From NCBI RefSeq assembly GCF_900100085.1, contig NZ_FNEJ01000025.1:18692-82691 (forward strand): a stretch of 64,000 bases of DNA, given 5' to 3'. The position numbers and the translations under genes are program-made. Position 1 is the stretch's first letter. Every line of letters starts with the position of its first letter. Source of the stretch: Salipiger marinus (lineage in GTDB: Bacteria; Pseudomonadota; Alphaproteobacteria; Rhodobacterales; Rhodobacteraceae). Under the pieces are notes generated by a model, which saw only the letters and a program-made list of their open reading frames with translations, was not told where the DNA came from and did no database searches. Positions 1 to 8,834 of the stretch are shown here, in pieces.

Positions 1-1
1 C

Positions 2-1033
2 CGGATCGTCGACTTTATTCTGGCCGCCACGCGGGATGCGGGCTTCACCGGCCTGATTGCCGCCACGCAATACGAACCCGATACGCTGCACGCCCATCTG
101 GGCAGCACATGGGCGCCGCAGTTCCGCCGGGGCATCGCCGTGCGGGACGGGCGCAACCTGCCCGCCCCCGGCTTTGTCGGCACCGCCGCCGCCGTCACCG
201 CCTGCATCGACATCATCGACCTGCAGGCCCCGCGCGAACTGATGGTGCTGGCGGGCGACCATGTCACCGACATCGACCTTGGCGCATTGCTGGTCACCCA
301 CCGCCAGACCGGCGCCGCCGCCACCGTGGCCGTCACCCCCGTGCCCCGGGCCGAGGCGCGCGCCTTCGGCGTGCTGGCCGCCGAAGCCTCGGGCCGCGTC
401 ACCGCCTTTGTCGAAAAGCCGCAGAACCCGCCCGCCATGCCCGGCGATCCGCAGCGCGCGCTTGCCTCCATGGGCATCTATGTCTTTGACTGGAAATGGC
501 TGCGCGCAGCCCTGATCGCGGATGCCATGCGCGCCGGATCCAGCCATGATTTCGGCCATGACCTGCTGCCCAAGGCGATGGCCGAAGGCCTGCTGCAGGT
601 CCACACCCTGCCCGCCCATGCCGATGGCACCCCCGGCTACTGGCGCGATGTCGGCACGCTTGACGCCTACCGCCAATGCCAGCTGGATTTCTTCCAGCGC
701 CCGCCGATGCGCCTGCCGAATCTGACCGCGCCCACCATGCGCCGCCCCGCGCTGGCCAGTTCCTGGGCGCATGACGATACCGGGTCCGTCGCGCTGCCCG
801 GCGCGCAGGCAGGGCGCGGCTGCCGCCTGCACCGCGTGATCCTTGGCCGTGGCGCCTGTCTTCCCGACGGCACCGTTATCGGCGAAGATGCCGAAGAGGA
901 TCAGCGCTGGTTCCGCCGCACCCCCGGGGGCACCACGCTTGTCACCCGCGCCATGCTGGCCCGCCGGGCCGAAGCGCGCGCCCGTCTTTATCCCGTGTCG
1001 CGACCGGACAGCGTCCGCGCCGTCTCGCACTGA
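2..1033 (+). CDS. glgC: Glucose-1-phosphate adenylyltransferase, 5' end outside window
   Basis: Makes ADP-glucose from ATP and glucose-1-phosphate, the committed step of bacterial glycogen synthesis. The open frame enters from the left edge at base 2 with RIVDF, which matches the GlgC segment just after the N-terminal nucleotide-binding loop, so roughly the first 50-70 residues are missing. Visible family features are LAGDH, VEKPQ, ASMGIYVF, HDFGHDLLP and GYWRDVGT, then the short beta-helix-like C-terminus with LVTRAML. The stop is TGA at 1031-1033. glgX follows 21 bp later on the same strand, so the two are probably co-transcribed; no glgA lies between them. Family identity is confident; nucleotide specificity (ADP rather than GDP) rests on the glgX neighbour and the GlgC-like tail. 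Confidence 0.9.
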   Translation, partial: RIVDFILAATRDAGFTGLIAATQYEPDTLHAHLGSTWAPQFRRGIAVRDGRNLPAPGFVGTAAAVTACIDIIDLQAPRELMVLAGDHVTDIDLGALLVTHRQTGAAATVAVTPVPRAEARAFGVLAAEASGRVTAFVEKPQNPPAMPGDPQRALASMGIYVFDWKWLRAALIADAMRAGSSHDFGHDLLPKAMAEGLLQVHTLPAHADGTPGYWRDVGTLDAYRQCQLDFFQRPPMRLPNLTAPTMRRPALASSWAHDDTGSVALPGAQAGRGCRLHRVILGRGACLPDGTVIGEDAEEDQRWFRRTPGGTTLVTRAMLARRAEARARLYPVSRPDSVRAVSH

Positions 1034-1054
1034 CCCTTTCAAGGAGCAACGCCT

Positions 1055-3154
1055 TTGCCCAAGGATGTTTCGGCCCCCCCGGCCTTTGATCTGTCCGCCT
1101 CGCGCCCCGATGCCTTCGGGGCGCGCCATGATGGCGAGGGCACCAATTTTGCGCTCTTCTCCGCCCATGCCGAACGGGTGGAACTCTGCCTGTTTGACGA
1201 CAGCGGCGACACCGAACTGCACCGGCTCGACCTGCCGCTGATGGAGGGCGGCGTCTGGTTCGGCTACCTGCCCGGCATCCGCCCCGGTCAGGCCTATGGC
1301 TATCGCGTGCATGGCCCCTACGCCCCCGAGGAAGGCCACCGCTTCAACCCCAACAAGCTGCTGCTTGACCCCTATGCCATGGAAATGCGCGGCTATCTGA
1401 AATGGAATGACGCGCTTTACGGCTATCCGGTGGGCGGGTCGGATCTGGACATGGATCCCCGCGATTCCGCCCCCTTCATTCCCAAGGCGGTGGTGGCCGA
1501 TCCGCATTTCGACTGGGATGCCGACAAATCCCTGCGCCACAGCTGGTCCGATACCGTGATCTACGAAGCGCATGTCAAAGGCCTGACCATGCGCCATCGC
1601 GACGTGGATCCGGATCTGCGCGGCACCTTCCGCGCGCTCGGATCCGATGCGGTGATCGACCACCTGCACCGGATGGGCGTCACCTCGCTGGAACTGCTGC
1701 CCATCCATGCCATGGCGCAGGACCGGCATCTGGTCGACCGAGGCCTGTCGAATTACTGGGGCTACAACACGCTTGGCTTTTTCGCCCCCAACCGCACCTA
1801 CCTGAACTCCGAAAAGGTGCAGGAGGTGAAAAGCACCATCAAGAAGCTGCACGAAGCCGGGATCGAGGTGCTGCTGGATGTGGTCTTCAACCACACCGCC
1901 GAAGGCAACCACCTTGGCCCCACCCTGTCCTTCAAGGGTATCGACAACGCCTCTTACTACCTGCTGTCGGCGGAAAACCCGCGCTATGGCTATGACACCA
2001 CCGGCACCGGCAATACCGTGAACGTGGCGCATCCCATGGTGCTGCGCATGGTCATGGATTCCCTGCGCTACTGGGTCGAGGCGATGCATGTCGACGGCTT
2101 CCGCTTCGATCTGGCCTCCACCCTTGGCCGCGAACCGCAGGGCTTTGAACGCGAAGGCGCGTTTTTCAACGCCATCCGGCAGGATCCGGTGCTGGCGGGG
2201 GTCAAGCTGATCGCCGAACCCTGGGATGTGGGGGATGGCGGCTATCAGGTCGGCGGCTTCCCGTGGCCCTTCCGCGAATGGAACGACAAGTTCCGCGATG
2301 ACGTGCGCGGCTTCTGGCGCAACGACCCCGGGCTCTGCGGCGCCATGGCCGAACGCATCACCGGCTCCCCGGTGCAGTTCCACCATTCCGGGCGGCCCGC
2401 CACCACCTCGGTCAATTTTGTCGCAGCACATGACGGCTTCACCCTGTGGGACACCGTGTCCTACAACGAAAAGCACAACGAGGCGAATGGCGAGAACAAC
2501 CGCGACGGGCATGACCACAACCTGTCGCACAATCTGGGCGTCGAAGGCCCGACCGACGATCCCGCCATCCTCGAGGCGCGGATGCGCCGGGTGAAGGCGA
2601 TGCTGGGCACCGTGCTTCTGGGCCATGGCGTGCCGATGCTGCTGGCCGGCGACGAACTGGGCCAGACGCAGGACGGCAACAACAACGCCTATTGTCAGGA
2701 CAATGAACTGACATGGATCGACTGGGAAGGCGCGCGCAAAGGCCTGACCGAGGCGGTGGCCCAGCTTCTGGCGCTGCGCCGCGAATGGCGCGACTGGCTG
2801 GCGCCGCGCGATTTCGCCTGCGCCCCGGGCGACGACTCGCGCCCCTGCGCCACGCAGGTGGACTGGTGGCATCCCGAAGGCCGCGCGATGGAAGATACGG
2901 ACTGGCACGATCACGGGCTGCGCGGCTTTGGCCTGCGCCTGCGCCTGCTGGAACGCACCGATCCCGACGCGCCGGAACTGCTGCTGCTGTTCAACGCGGG
3001 CGAGGACTGCAATTTCCACATGCCAGAGGCAGAGACCGGCCCTTGGCAGCCGCTGGCCGACACCTCCGCCGATCCGGTGCGCCCCGAAGACCCGTCAGAT
3101 GTCACGGAATATCTGGCCGCAGCGCAAAGCCTCGTGGTGCTGCGCCGGGGCTAG
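1055..3154 (+). CDS. glgX: Glycogen debranching enzyme GlgX (GH13 isoamylase type)
   Basis: Cytosolic alpha-1,6-glucosidase that trims the stubs left by glycogen phosphorylase; 699 residues, normal for the family. An N-terminal CBM48-like domain (about 10-110) is followed by the GH13 barrel. Active-site regions are visible: DVVFNHT, the nucleophile stretch GFRFDLAS, the acid/base stretch LIAEPWDVG, and AAHDGFTLWD with the debranching-type NGENNRDG loop. The start is TTG at 1055, chosen because AAGGAG lies 8 bp upstream and the N-terminal homology begins there. It follows glgC by 21 bp and ends in front of a strong hairpin shared with the convergent cytochrome gene. Confidence 0.96.
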   Translation: MPKDVSAPPAFDLSASRPDAFGARHDGEGTNFALFSAHAERVELCLFDDSGDTELHRLDLPLMEGGVWFGYLPGIRPGQAYGYRVHGPYAPEEGHRFNPNKLLLDPYAMEMRGYLKWNDALYGYPVGGSDLDMDPRDSAPFIPKAVVADPHFDWDADKSLRHSWSDTVIYEAHVKGLTMRHRDVDPDLRGTFRALGSDAVIDHLHRMGVTSLELLPIHAMAQDRHLVDRGLSNYWGYNTLGFFAPNRTYLNSEKVQEVKSTIKKLHEAGIEVLLDVVFNHTAEGNHLGPTLSFKGIDNASYYLLSAENPRYGYDTTGTGNTVNVAHPMVLRMVMDSLRYWVEAMHVDGFRFDLASTLGREPQGFEREGAFFNAIRQDPVLAGVKLIAEPWDVGDGGYQVGGFPWPFREWNDKFRDDVRGFWRNDPGLCGAMAERITGSPVQFHHSGRPATTSVNFVAAHDGFTLWDTVSYNEKHNEANGENNRDGHDHNLSHNLGVEGPTDDPAILEARMRRVKAMLGTVLLGHGVPMLLAGDELGQTQDGNNNAYCQDNELTWIDWEGARKGLTEAVAQLLALRREWRDWLAPRDFACAPGDDSRPCATQVDWWHPEGRAMEDTDWHDHGLRGFGLRLRLLERTDPDAPELLLLFNAGEDCNFHMPEAETGPWQPLADTSADPVRPEDPSDVTEYLAAAQSLVVLRRG

Positions 3155-3158
3155 ACAG

Positions 3159-3190
3159 CAAAAGGGGCCGGGATTTCCCGGCCCCTTTTG
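3159..3190. terminator. Bidirectional hairpin terminator between glgX and the cytochrome c gene
   Basis: An inverted repeat with arms AAAAGGGGCCGGGA and TCCCGGCCCCTTTT separated by only a couple of bases lies between the convergent stops at 3154 and 3207. The stem is flanked by A on the left and T on the right, so it can act as an intrinsic terminator in both directions. Confidence 0.85.
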
Positions 3191-3206
3191 TTTTGCGCTC
3201 GTGCCG

Positions 3207-4295
3207 TCAGAGCGACGCGAAATAGGCCGCCAGATCGGCGATATCCTCATCGTCCAGCCACCTCGCCGCCGCCTCCATCAGATGGCCGCGCTCGGTTTCG
3301 GGCACCGGACCGTCGCGATACATCAGCAGCCAGTTGTAAATCCAGTATCCGTCCTGCCCGGCAATGCGCGGCGTGTCGGCGCGGCGCGGGCTCAGCCCGT
3401 CCGCCCCCTCGCCCAGATGGCAGGAGGCACAGCTGGCAATGTCGTCATGTTCGCTGCCCTGCTGCGCAAGCTCCTCGCCGCGTGCGGCATCGCCCATGGC
3501 CAGCGCCCGACCCTGCCAGTCACCGGGCATCGCGGCATAACGCGCGGCCAGCGTGGCGCGGCTGTCCTCGCTCAGCGGTGCGGCGATCGGCTCCATGAAT
3601 CCGCTCTGGCGGTGATCGCTGGCATAGGCGTCCAGCACCTGCACCAGCCACGTCTCCGACTGGCCCGCAAGTTTGGGCGCGGTGCCGTCGCGGCCCATGC
3701 CATCCTCGCCATGGCAGCGCGCGCAGGTTACCTCGGGCGGGATGGCGCCGGGCAGCCCGCCCAGCCGGATCGCATCACCGTCATAGGCCCCTGCCCTGCC
3801 AAACGCCGCCTCTTCATAGCTTTGCCGGTCGAAACTGTCATAGCGCATGAGGAAAGCCGCCAGAGCCCAAGGCTCCACCTCGCGCGCCTCGCCGGGCCAT
3901 GCGGGCATACCGGTATATTTGAACCCGTGCCGCGCGATCCACCAGAAGCCTTCGGGCGTAAAATCCTCCGAGGTCAGCATGGGCGGCTCCGGCTGCATGC
4001 CCTGCACAACCGGGTTGCGCGGGATCCCCGGCGCACCATGGCAGGTGGCGCAGCCGGTGGCGAAATGCCCCGCCCCCAGCCGCACCAGCCCCGCATCCGC
4101 CAGATCAACCTGCGGCGGAATCTCCACCGCCTCGGCGCGCTGGTTGACGGAATTGCGCAGATACTGGTGCAGCGCCTCGCCCACGCCCGGCAGATGCTCC
4201 TGCGAGGCGGCGATGTTATAGGGCGCGAACCAGAAAAACGCGGCCCCCGCCAGCCCAACTCCGCCCGCGGCGGCCAGAATATGCCTGCCCTTCAT
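3207..4295 (-). CDS. Triheme c-type cytochrome of the oxidase operon
   Basis: A 362-residue protein with an N-terminal membrane/signal segment (GRHILAAAGGVGLAGAAFFW, about residues 3-22) and three CXXCH heme c sites: CATCH, CARCH and CASCH. The first part has a mono-heme cytochrome c fold with the WWIARHG and KYTGMPAW motifs seen in cytochromes linked to terminal oxidases. The second half looks like a tandem cytochrome c553/c4-type pair (HGEDGMGRDG, PKLAGQ, PRIAGQ). It probably faces the periplasm as a membrane-anchored electron carrier to the oxidase encoded just upstream. ATG at 4295 overlaps the end of the CtaG-type gene by 4 bp, so it is last in the operon. Exact redox partner is not determined. 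Confidence 0.85.
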   Translation of the reverse strand: MKGRHILAAAGGVGLAGAAFFWFAPYNIAASQEHLPGVGEALHQYLRNSVNQRAEAVEIPPQVDLADAGLVRLGAGHFATGCATCHGAPGIPRNPVVQGMQPEPPMLTSEDFTPEGFWWIARHGFKYTGMPAWPGEAREVEPWALAAFLMRYDSFDRQSYEEAAFGRAGAYDGDAIRLGGLPGAIPPEVTCARCHGEDGMGRDGTAPKLAGQSETWLVQVLDAYASDHRQSGFMEPIAAPLSEDSRATLAARYAAMPGDWQGRALAMGDAARGEELAQQGSEHDDIASCASCHLGEGADGLSPRRADTPRIAGQDGYWIYNWLLMYRDGPVPETERGHLMEAAARWLDDEDIADLAAYFASL

Positions 4296-4870
4296 GCCCG
4301 TTCCTCCGTCAGGTGCAGCGCCCGCGCCAGCCGGTGCAGCGCCGCCGCAAGATACAGCGCCCCCCCTGCCCCGGCCATCAGCGCCCCCGCAACCTGCTGT
4401 TCCTCCAGCGCGGTCAGCCCCAGATGCCCGGCGCAGATCCCGCCATAAAGATCGCGCGGGCTCAGCCCGATCAGCGCCCCCAGCAGCGTCATGTGCATGG
4501 TGGTGGCCAGCAGCACCACCGCACCGCCAAAGGCCCCCGCCCCGCGCACCACCGCCCAAAGCAGGCAGCCCGCGGCAAGGAAACTGCCCTGCTCCAGCAC
4601 GAAACCCGTCTCGGACAGCCGCGCCCACAGATGCGTCCCCGGCAGATGCCAGCCCCAGACCACCGCCATCTCCGCCGCCGCCGCCAGCACCAGCGTCAGC
4701 GGCCCCACCGGACCGGGCAGGCGTGGCGCCAGCAGCGCGGGCACCACCGCCGTCACGCCCAGATGCAGCACCATATGCAGCACCATGGACCCGCCCGCAT
4801 AGCCCGGCAGCGGCGACAGCCACAGCACCGCCAGCAGCCCAAGCCCGGCAAGGCGCGGCAGGCTCAGCAT
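4292..4870 (-). CDS. CtaG-type (caa3_CtaG) cytochrome oxidase assembly membrane protein
   Basis: A 192-residue polytopic inner-membrane protein with about five to six hydrophobic segments. Conserved histidines (HMVLHLGV, WGWHLPGTHLW, TTMHMTLLGALI) match the caa3_CtaG family, which is tied to assembly of caa3-type oxidases and is distinct from the Cox11 copper chaperone sometimes also called CtaG. The start at 4870 gives a hydrophobic N-terminus; longer in-frame starts lie inside the upstream gene. It overlaps that gene by 7 bp and the cytochrome gene by 4 bp, so translation is probably coupled. Confidence 0.8.
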   Translation of the reverse strand: MLSLPRLAGLGLLAVLWLSPLPGYAGGSMVLHMVLHLGVTAVVPALLAPRLPGPVGPLTLVLAAAAEMAVVWGWHLPGTHLWARLSETGFVLEQGSFLAAGCLLWAVVRGAGAFGGAVVLLATTMHMTLLGALIGLSPRDLYGGICAGHLGLTALEEQQVAGALMAGAGGALYLAAALHRLARALHLTEERA

Positions 4871-5250
4871 TGCCCGATCACCAGCCCGGGGATCACCGTG
4901 AACAGCACCGCCATCACCGACAGCCCGCAAAGCAGCAGCGTCACATGGCCGATGAACCGGTCCCGCCCGCGTTCAGAGCTTTCGGTGATCTCCTCGAACA
5001 CCAGAAACTCGCCGCCATAGCGCCGCACCGCGATCACCCCCAGCCCGGCGATGGCGGCGATGGACAGCGCGCCCAGCCCGGCGATCACCCAGCGGATCTC
5101 GGCCAGACTCGCGCCTGCGGGCAGCTTGGCGCACCAGATCGCGGCGATCCAGTAGCTCAGCAGGAAATGCCCTGCCCAGATCGACGGCACCGCCACAAGG
5201 ATCCACACCGATCCCTGATCGATCACGCGGGGGGCGTGCTTGGGTCTCAT
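4864..5250 (-). CDS. Small three-helix membrane protein of the cytochrome oxidase operon
   Basis: A 128-residue protein with three probable membrane spans: VWILVAVPSIWAGHFLLSYW, the IRWVIAGLGALSIAAIAGLG region, and the LLLCGLSVMAVLFTVIPGLV region. A polar middle stretch (EEITESSERGRDRF) sits between spans two and three. I do not recognise a named family. Its position directly after the oxidase I+III gene (ATGA overlap) and before a CtaG-type gene suggests an accessory or small structural subunit of the oxidase. That role is inferred from context only. Confidence 0.7.
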   Translation of the reverse strand: MRPKHAPRVIDQGSVWILVAVPSIWAGHFLLSYWIAAIWCAKLPAGASLAEIRWVIAGLGALSIAAIAGLGVIAVRRYGGEFLVFEEITESSERGRDRFIGHVTLLLCGLSVMAVLFTVIPGLVIGQC

Positions 5251-7805
5251 CCGAACACCCCCATCAGCATCGGGAACAGCGCCAGCAGGCCAAAGGTGGT
5301 CAGCCCGGTGATCACCACAAAATGCCCGTACAGCGTCAGGTTGTAATGGTCGGCGCAATACCGCGGCGTGCAGTGCCCTGCGTAAATCCGTGCCGTCACA
5401 TAAAGCTGCATCACCCAGTTCAGCCCCAGATGCAGGCCCAGCCACAGCACCAGCATCCACACCATCGCGTCGAACGAGGTCCGCGTCGGATCCAGCCCCG
5501 CCGCCTGCGCCGCCCAGACAAACCCGCCAAGCCCCAGCGCCGAAGGCACCACCGACCCCGCCAGCGTGACCATGGCAAGCCCGCGCCGCCCCTGCCGCAG
5601 CACCTGCCGCGACAGCAGGGTCAGCCCCCAGCCCGCCAGAACGCCCGCCAGCCCCGCCACCAGCCAGCCAAAGACCGGCAGCCGCGCCGCTTCGGGCAGG
5701 AAGGCGGGGACCGCCGTCCAGTAATAGAAATAGGAAAACACCAGCCCCATGAACGCGGTCATGTCGCCGGTCATGGTGATGAACACCGCCCACCACCCCG
5801 AGGACCGGTTGCCCTGCGCATAGGTGGGCAGCACCAGCCCGCGCCCCACCGGCTTTTCCAGGGTCGCGGGGATCCGCGCCGTGCCGGTCCACAGCCAGTA
5901 CAGCGTGAACCCCACGAAGCCCGCAAAAAAGATCAGCGTCAGCGCCCATAGATGGAACGTGGCCAGAATGAACACCGTGCCCAGACAGCCCGCCGACCCC
6001 AGCGTCAGATAGCTCGGGCCGCCGACGCGCTGCACGAACAGCGGCCGCGCGTCAAGGATGTCGGTCACGATCAGCTCGCGCTCGCCCTCCTCGGCATCGG
6101 GCAGGAACCATTCGCCGCGGTCGACCTGCCCGATCAGATCGGGCTGCTCCCACAGCGGATAGCGGGTGTGGATATAGGGAATGGACCGCACGCCCCATGG
6201 CTTGCCCGGGATCTCTTCGGACCATTCCATCGTGCCCGCGTTCCAGACATTGCGCGCCACCGGCGCCTGCCGCCCGCGCGGCCACAGCACATTTGCCGCC
6301 AGCACCGCAAACCCCGCCGCAAAGACAAAGGCGCCGATGGTGGAGATCATGTTCAGCAGGCCCCAGCCATCCGCCAGGTCATAGGTCCAGACCCGGCGCG
6401 GCATGCCCATCACCCCCGTCCAGTGCATCGGCAGGAAGGCGATGTTGAACCCGACAAACAGCAGCCAGAAGCTCCATTTTGCGGTGCGGATGCTGAACAT
6501 GCGTTCCGTGACAAAGGGATACCAGTAATGGATCCCGGCAAAGAGCGGGAACAGCATGCCGCCGATCAGCGTGTAATGCAGATGCGCCACCACAAAATGC
6601 GTGTCATGCGCCTGCCAGTCGAACGGCACCAGCGCCACCATCACCCCGGTCAGCCCGCCAAAGACAAAGATCGCCAGCGCCCCGCCCGCAAACAGCATCG
6701 GCACCGAAGGCCGCACCTTGGCCACCAGCATCGTGGCGATGAAACAGAAAATCTGGATGCCGGTCGGCACCGCCACCGCTTCCGAGGCCGCCGAAAAGAA
6801 CCCCAGCGAGATCTCGGGCAGCCCGGTGGTGAACATGTGATGCACCCACAGCCCGAAGCTGAGAAAGGCGACCCCGATCGCCGACAGCACGATCCAGCTA
6901 TGCCCCACCATGGGACGGCCCGCAAAGGTGGGCAGGATCGTCGCCACCAGCGCGATGGAGGGCAGAAAGACGATATACACTTCCGGATGGCCAAAAATCC
7001 AGAACAGGTGCTGCCACAGGATCGGATCGCCGCCCCGGTCCACATCGAAGAACGCCCAGCCAAAGGCGCGCTCCATCTCCAGCAGCAGATCGCCCGCGAT
7101 CAGCGGCGGAAAGGCGAACAGGATCATTCCCGCCACCACCAGCACATACCAGCAGTAAAGCGGCATCAGGTTCAGCCGCATCCCCGGCGGGCGCGATTTC
7201 AGCACCCCCACGATCAGCTCCACCGCCGCCGCGATCGAGGAAACCTCGATAAAACTCAGCCCCAGCAGCCAGATGTCGGTGCCCAGCCCGCTGTAGTCGG
7301 GGTTGGAGGACAGCGGCGCATACATGAACCAGCCGCCATCCGGCGCCACGCCAAAAAAGATCGACCCGCAGACAAACACGCCGCCGATGACAAAACACCA
7401 GAAACCGAAGGCCGACAGCCGTGGAAACGGCAGATCCCGCGCGCCAAGGATCTCGGGCAGGATCAGGATCGCCACCGCCTCAAAGATCGGCACGGCAAAG
7501 AGGAACATCATCGCCGTGCCGTGCAAGGTAAACAGCTGGTTATAAAGCTCCTGCGAGAACAGGTCGTTGTTCGGCACCGCCAGCTGCGCGCGCATCATCA
7601 GCGCAAGGATGCCCGCAAAGGTGAAAAAGCCGAACGACACCAGCAGATACCATTTGCCCACCAGCGAGTTGTTCACGGCGGAAATCTTGCGCCAGCCCTT
7701 TGGCGCCTCCCAGACCTTCATCAGCCGGGCGCGCTGCGCCTCGTCGCGGGCCTTGTCATAGGGCTCGGGCGGCGGCAGGTCGCTGAGCTTGATTTCGTCG
7801 GTCAT
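5247..7805 (-). CDS. ctaD: Cytochrome c oxidase subunits I and III fused (CtaD-CtaE)
   Basis: Catalytic core of a heme-copper oxidase: oxygen reduction with proton pumping in the inner membrane; 852 residues. Residues about 30-540 are subunit I, with the heme-copper ligand motifs LFTLHGTAMMF, HPEVYIVFLP (the cross-linked His-Tyr stretch), WVHHMFTTGLP and DTHFVVAHLHYTLIGG. Residues about 640-852 form a subunit III-like domain (SGWWAVFITMTGDMTAFMGL onward). The fusion is normal for caa3-type oxidases. It overlaps ctaC by 4 bp. No heme A synthase or Cox11 gene is visible nearby, so assembly factors must come from elsewhere. Confidence 0.95.
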   Translation of the reverse strand: MTDEIKLSDLPPPEPYDKARDEAQRARLMKVWEAPKGWRKISAVNNSLVGKWYLLVSFGFFTFAGILALMMRAQLAVPNNDLFSQELYNQLFTLHGTAMMFLFAVPIFEAVAILILPEILGARDLPFPRLSAFGFWCFVIGGVFVCGSIFFGVAPDGGWFMYAPLSSNPDYSGLGTDIWLLGLSFIEVSSIAAAVELIVGVLKSRPPGMRLNLMPLYCWYVLVVAGMILFAFPPLIAGDLLLEMERAFGWAFFDVDRGGDPILWQHLFWIFGHPEVYIVFLPSIALVATILPTFAGRPMVGHSWIVLSAIGVAFLSFGLWVHHMFTTGLPEISLGFFSAASEAVAVPTGIQIFCFIATMLVAKVRPSVPMLFAGGALAIFVFGGLTGVMVALVPFDWQAHDTHFVVAHLHYTLIGGMLFPLFAGIHYWYPFVTERMFSIRTAKWSFWLLFVGFNIAFLPMHWTGVMGMPRRVWTYDLADGWGLLNMISTIGAFVFAAGFAVLAANVLWPRGRQAPVARNVWNAGTMEWSEEIPGKPWGVRSIPYIHTRYPLWEQPDLIGQVDRGEWFLPDAEEGERELIVTDILDARPLFVQRVGGPSYLTLGSAGCLGTVFILATFHLWALTLIFFAGFVGFTLYWLWTGTARIPATLEKPVGRGLVLPTYAQGNRSSGWWAVFITMTGDMTAFMGLVFSYFYYWTAVPAFLPEAARLPVFGWLVAGLAGVLAGWGLTLLSRQVLRQGRRGLAMVTLAGSVVPSALGLGGFVWAAQAAGLDPTRTSFDAMVWMLVLWLGLHLGLNWVMQLYVTARIYAGHCTPRYCADHYNLTLYGHFVVITGLTTFGLLALFPMLMGVFG

Positions 7806-8758
7806 TCGAGGCTCATCAGGAAAGTGACAAGCGCCTCCAGCTCGGCGCCCGACAGATGGGGATAGGCGGGCATGTCAACCTCCGGCTTCATGCGGTCCGT
7901 GTCGGTGATCCAGCGGCTCAGGTTTTCCGGGGTCATGGCATAGATGCCCGCGCCCAGCCTTTCGCGGCTGGCCATATGGGTCAGGTCCGGGCCGACCGGA
8001 CCCTGCGCCTCGGTGCCGCGCAGGGTGTGGCAGGCACCGCAGCCCTCGTCCAGAAACACCTGCCAGCCCGGATCATCGGCGGCGATCTCGGCGGGTGCGG
8101 CCTCGGCGGCAAGCCATGTCCGGAAATCGTCAGGTGGCATCACGATGGTGTCGAACCGCATCAGCGCATGGGCGCCGCCGCAATATTCGGCACAGATGCC
8201 GCCCCAGTTGCCCTGCTCCAGTGGGGTCAGGGTCAGCGACGTCTCGCGTCCGGGGATCATGTCCATCTTGCCGCCAAGCGCCGGCACCCAGAAGGAATGG
8301 ATCACGTCATCGGCGGTCAGGCGGAACAGCGTGGTCTGGCCCTGCGGCAGACGGATTTCATTCGCGGTGGTGAACGGACCGTCCGGTCCGTCATAGATCA
8401 CCCGCCACCACCAGCGTTCGCCATCCACCCGCACCGTCAGGTCGCCCTCCTTGGCGGTGATGTCGCGCAGGATGACCATGCCCCAGATCAGCAGGCCACC
8501 CACCACCAGCGTGGGCAGGGCCGCCCCGCCCCAGACGATGAAACGCCGCGCCTGCGGCTCCTTGCGCGGCGCAGAGGTCTGATGCGCATAGATGGCAAGC
8601 CCTATCACCAAAGACCAGATCACCGCCGCCCCAAGGATCAGAACCCAGAACAGATCCTCCACGGCCTGTGCCTCGGCCCCGGCGGAAGCCAGCCAGTTGT
8701 GGCGCCCCGCACAGCCGGTAAGGACCAGCGGGAGCATGGATAGGTGCCAAGGTCTCAC
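7802..8758 (-). CDS. ctaC: Cytochrome c oxidase subunit II with fused cytochrome c (caa3 type)
   Basis: Carries the CuA electron-entry centre and a covalently attached cytochrome c. From GTG at 8758 the protein begins MRPWHLSMLPLVLTGC, a plausible lipoprotein signal with lipobox LTGC; an ATG at 8737 would leave only eight residues before the cysteine. Two membrane spans follow (DLFWVLILGAAVIWSLVIGL and ALPTLVVGGLLIWGMVIL), then the cupredoxin domain with CAEYCGGAHALM (CuA ligands), then a mono-heme cytochrome c with CGACH and MPAYPHLSG. A GGGGGA stretch precedes the GTG. It is the first gene of the minus-strand operon, upstream of the I+III fusion. Confidence 0.92.
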   Translation of the reverse strand: MRPWHLSMLPLVLTGCAGRHNWLASAGAEAQAVEDLFWVLILGAAVIWSLVIGLAIYAHQTSAPRKEPQARRFIVWGGAALPTLVVGGLLIWGMVILRDITAKEGDLTVRVDGERWWWRVIYDGPDGPFTTANEIRLPQGQTTLFRLTADDVIHSFWVPALGGKMDMIPGRETSLTLTPLEQGNWGGICAEYCGGAHALMRFDTIVMPPDDFRTWLAAEAAPAEIAADDPGWQVFLDEGCGACHTLRGTEAQGPVGPDLTHMASRERLGAGIYAMTPENLSRWITDTDRMKPEVDMPAYPHLSGAELEALVTFLMSLE

Positions 8759-8834
8759 TCCGGATCTGTCCCCCGTGCCGCGTCCCTTGGGCCAACCCGG
8801 AAAAGGTTCAGAAGTTCCCGAAAAAGTGATCGGC

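Noticed and set aside
5952..7865. Open frame of 637 codons on the plus strand
   Set aside because: Antisense to the oxidase I+III gene; rich in His, Arg and Gln and without a recognisable fold.
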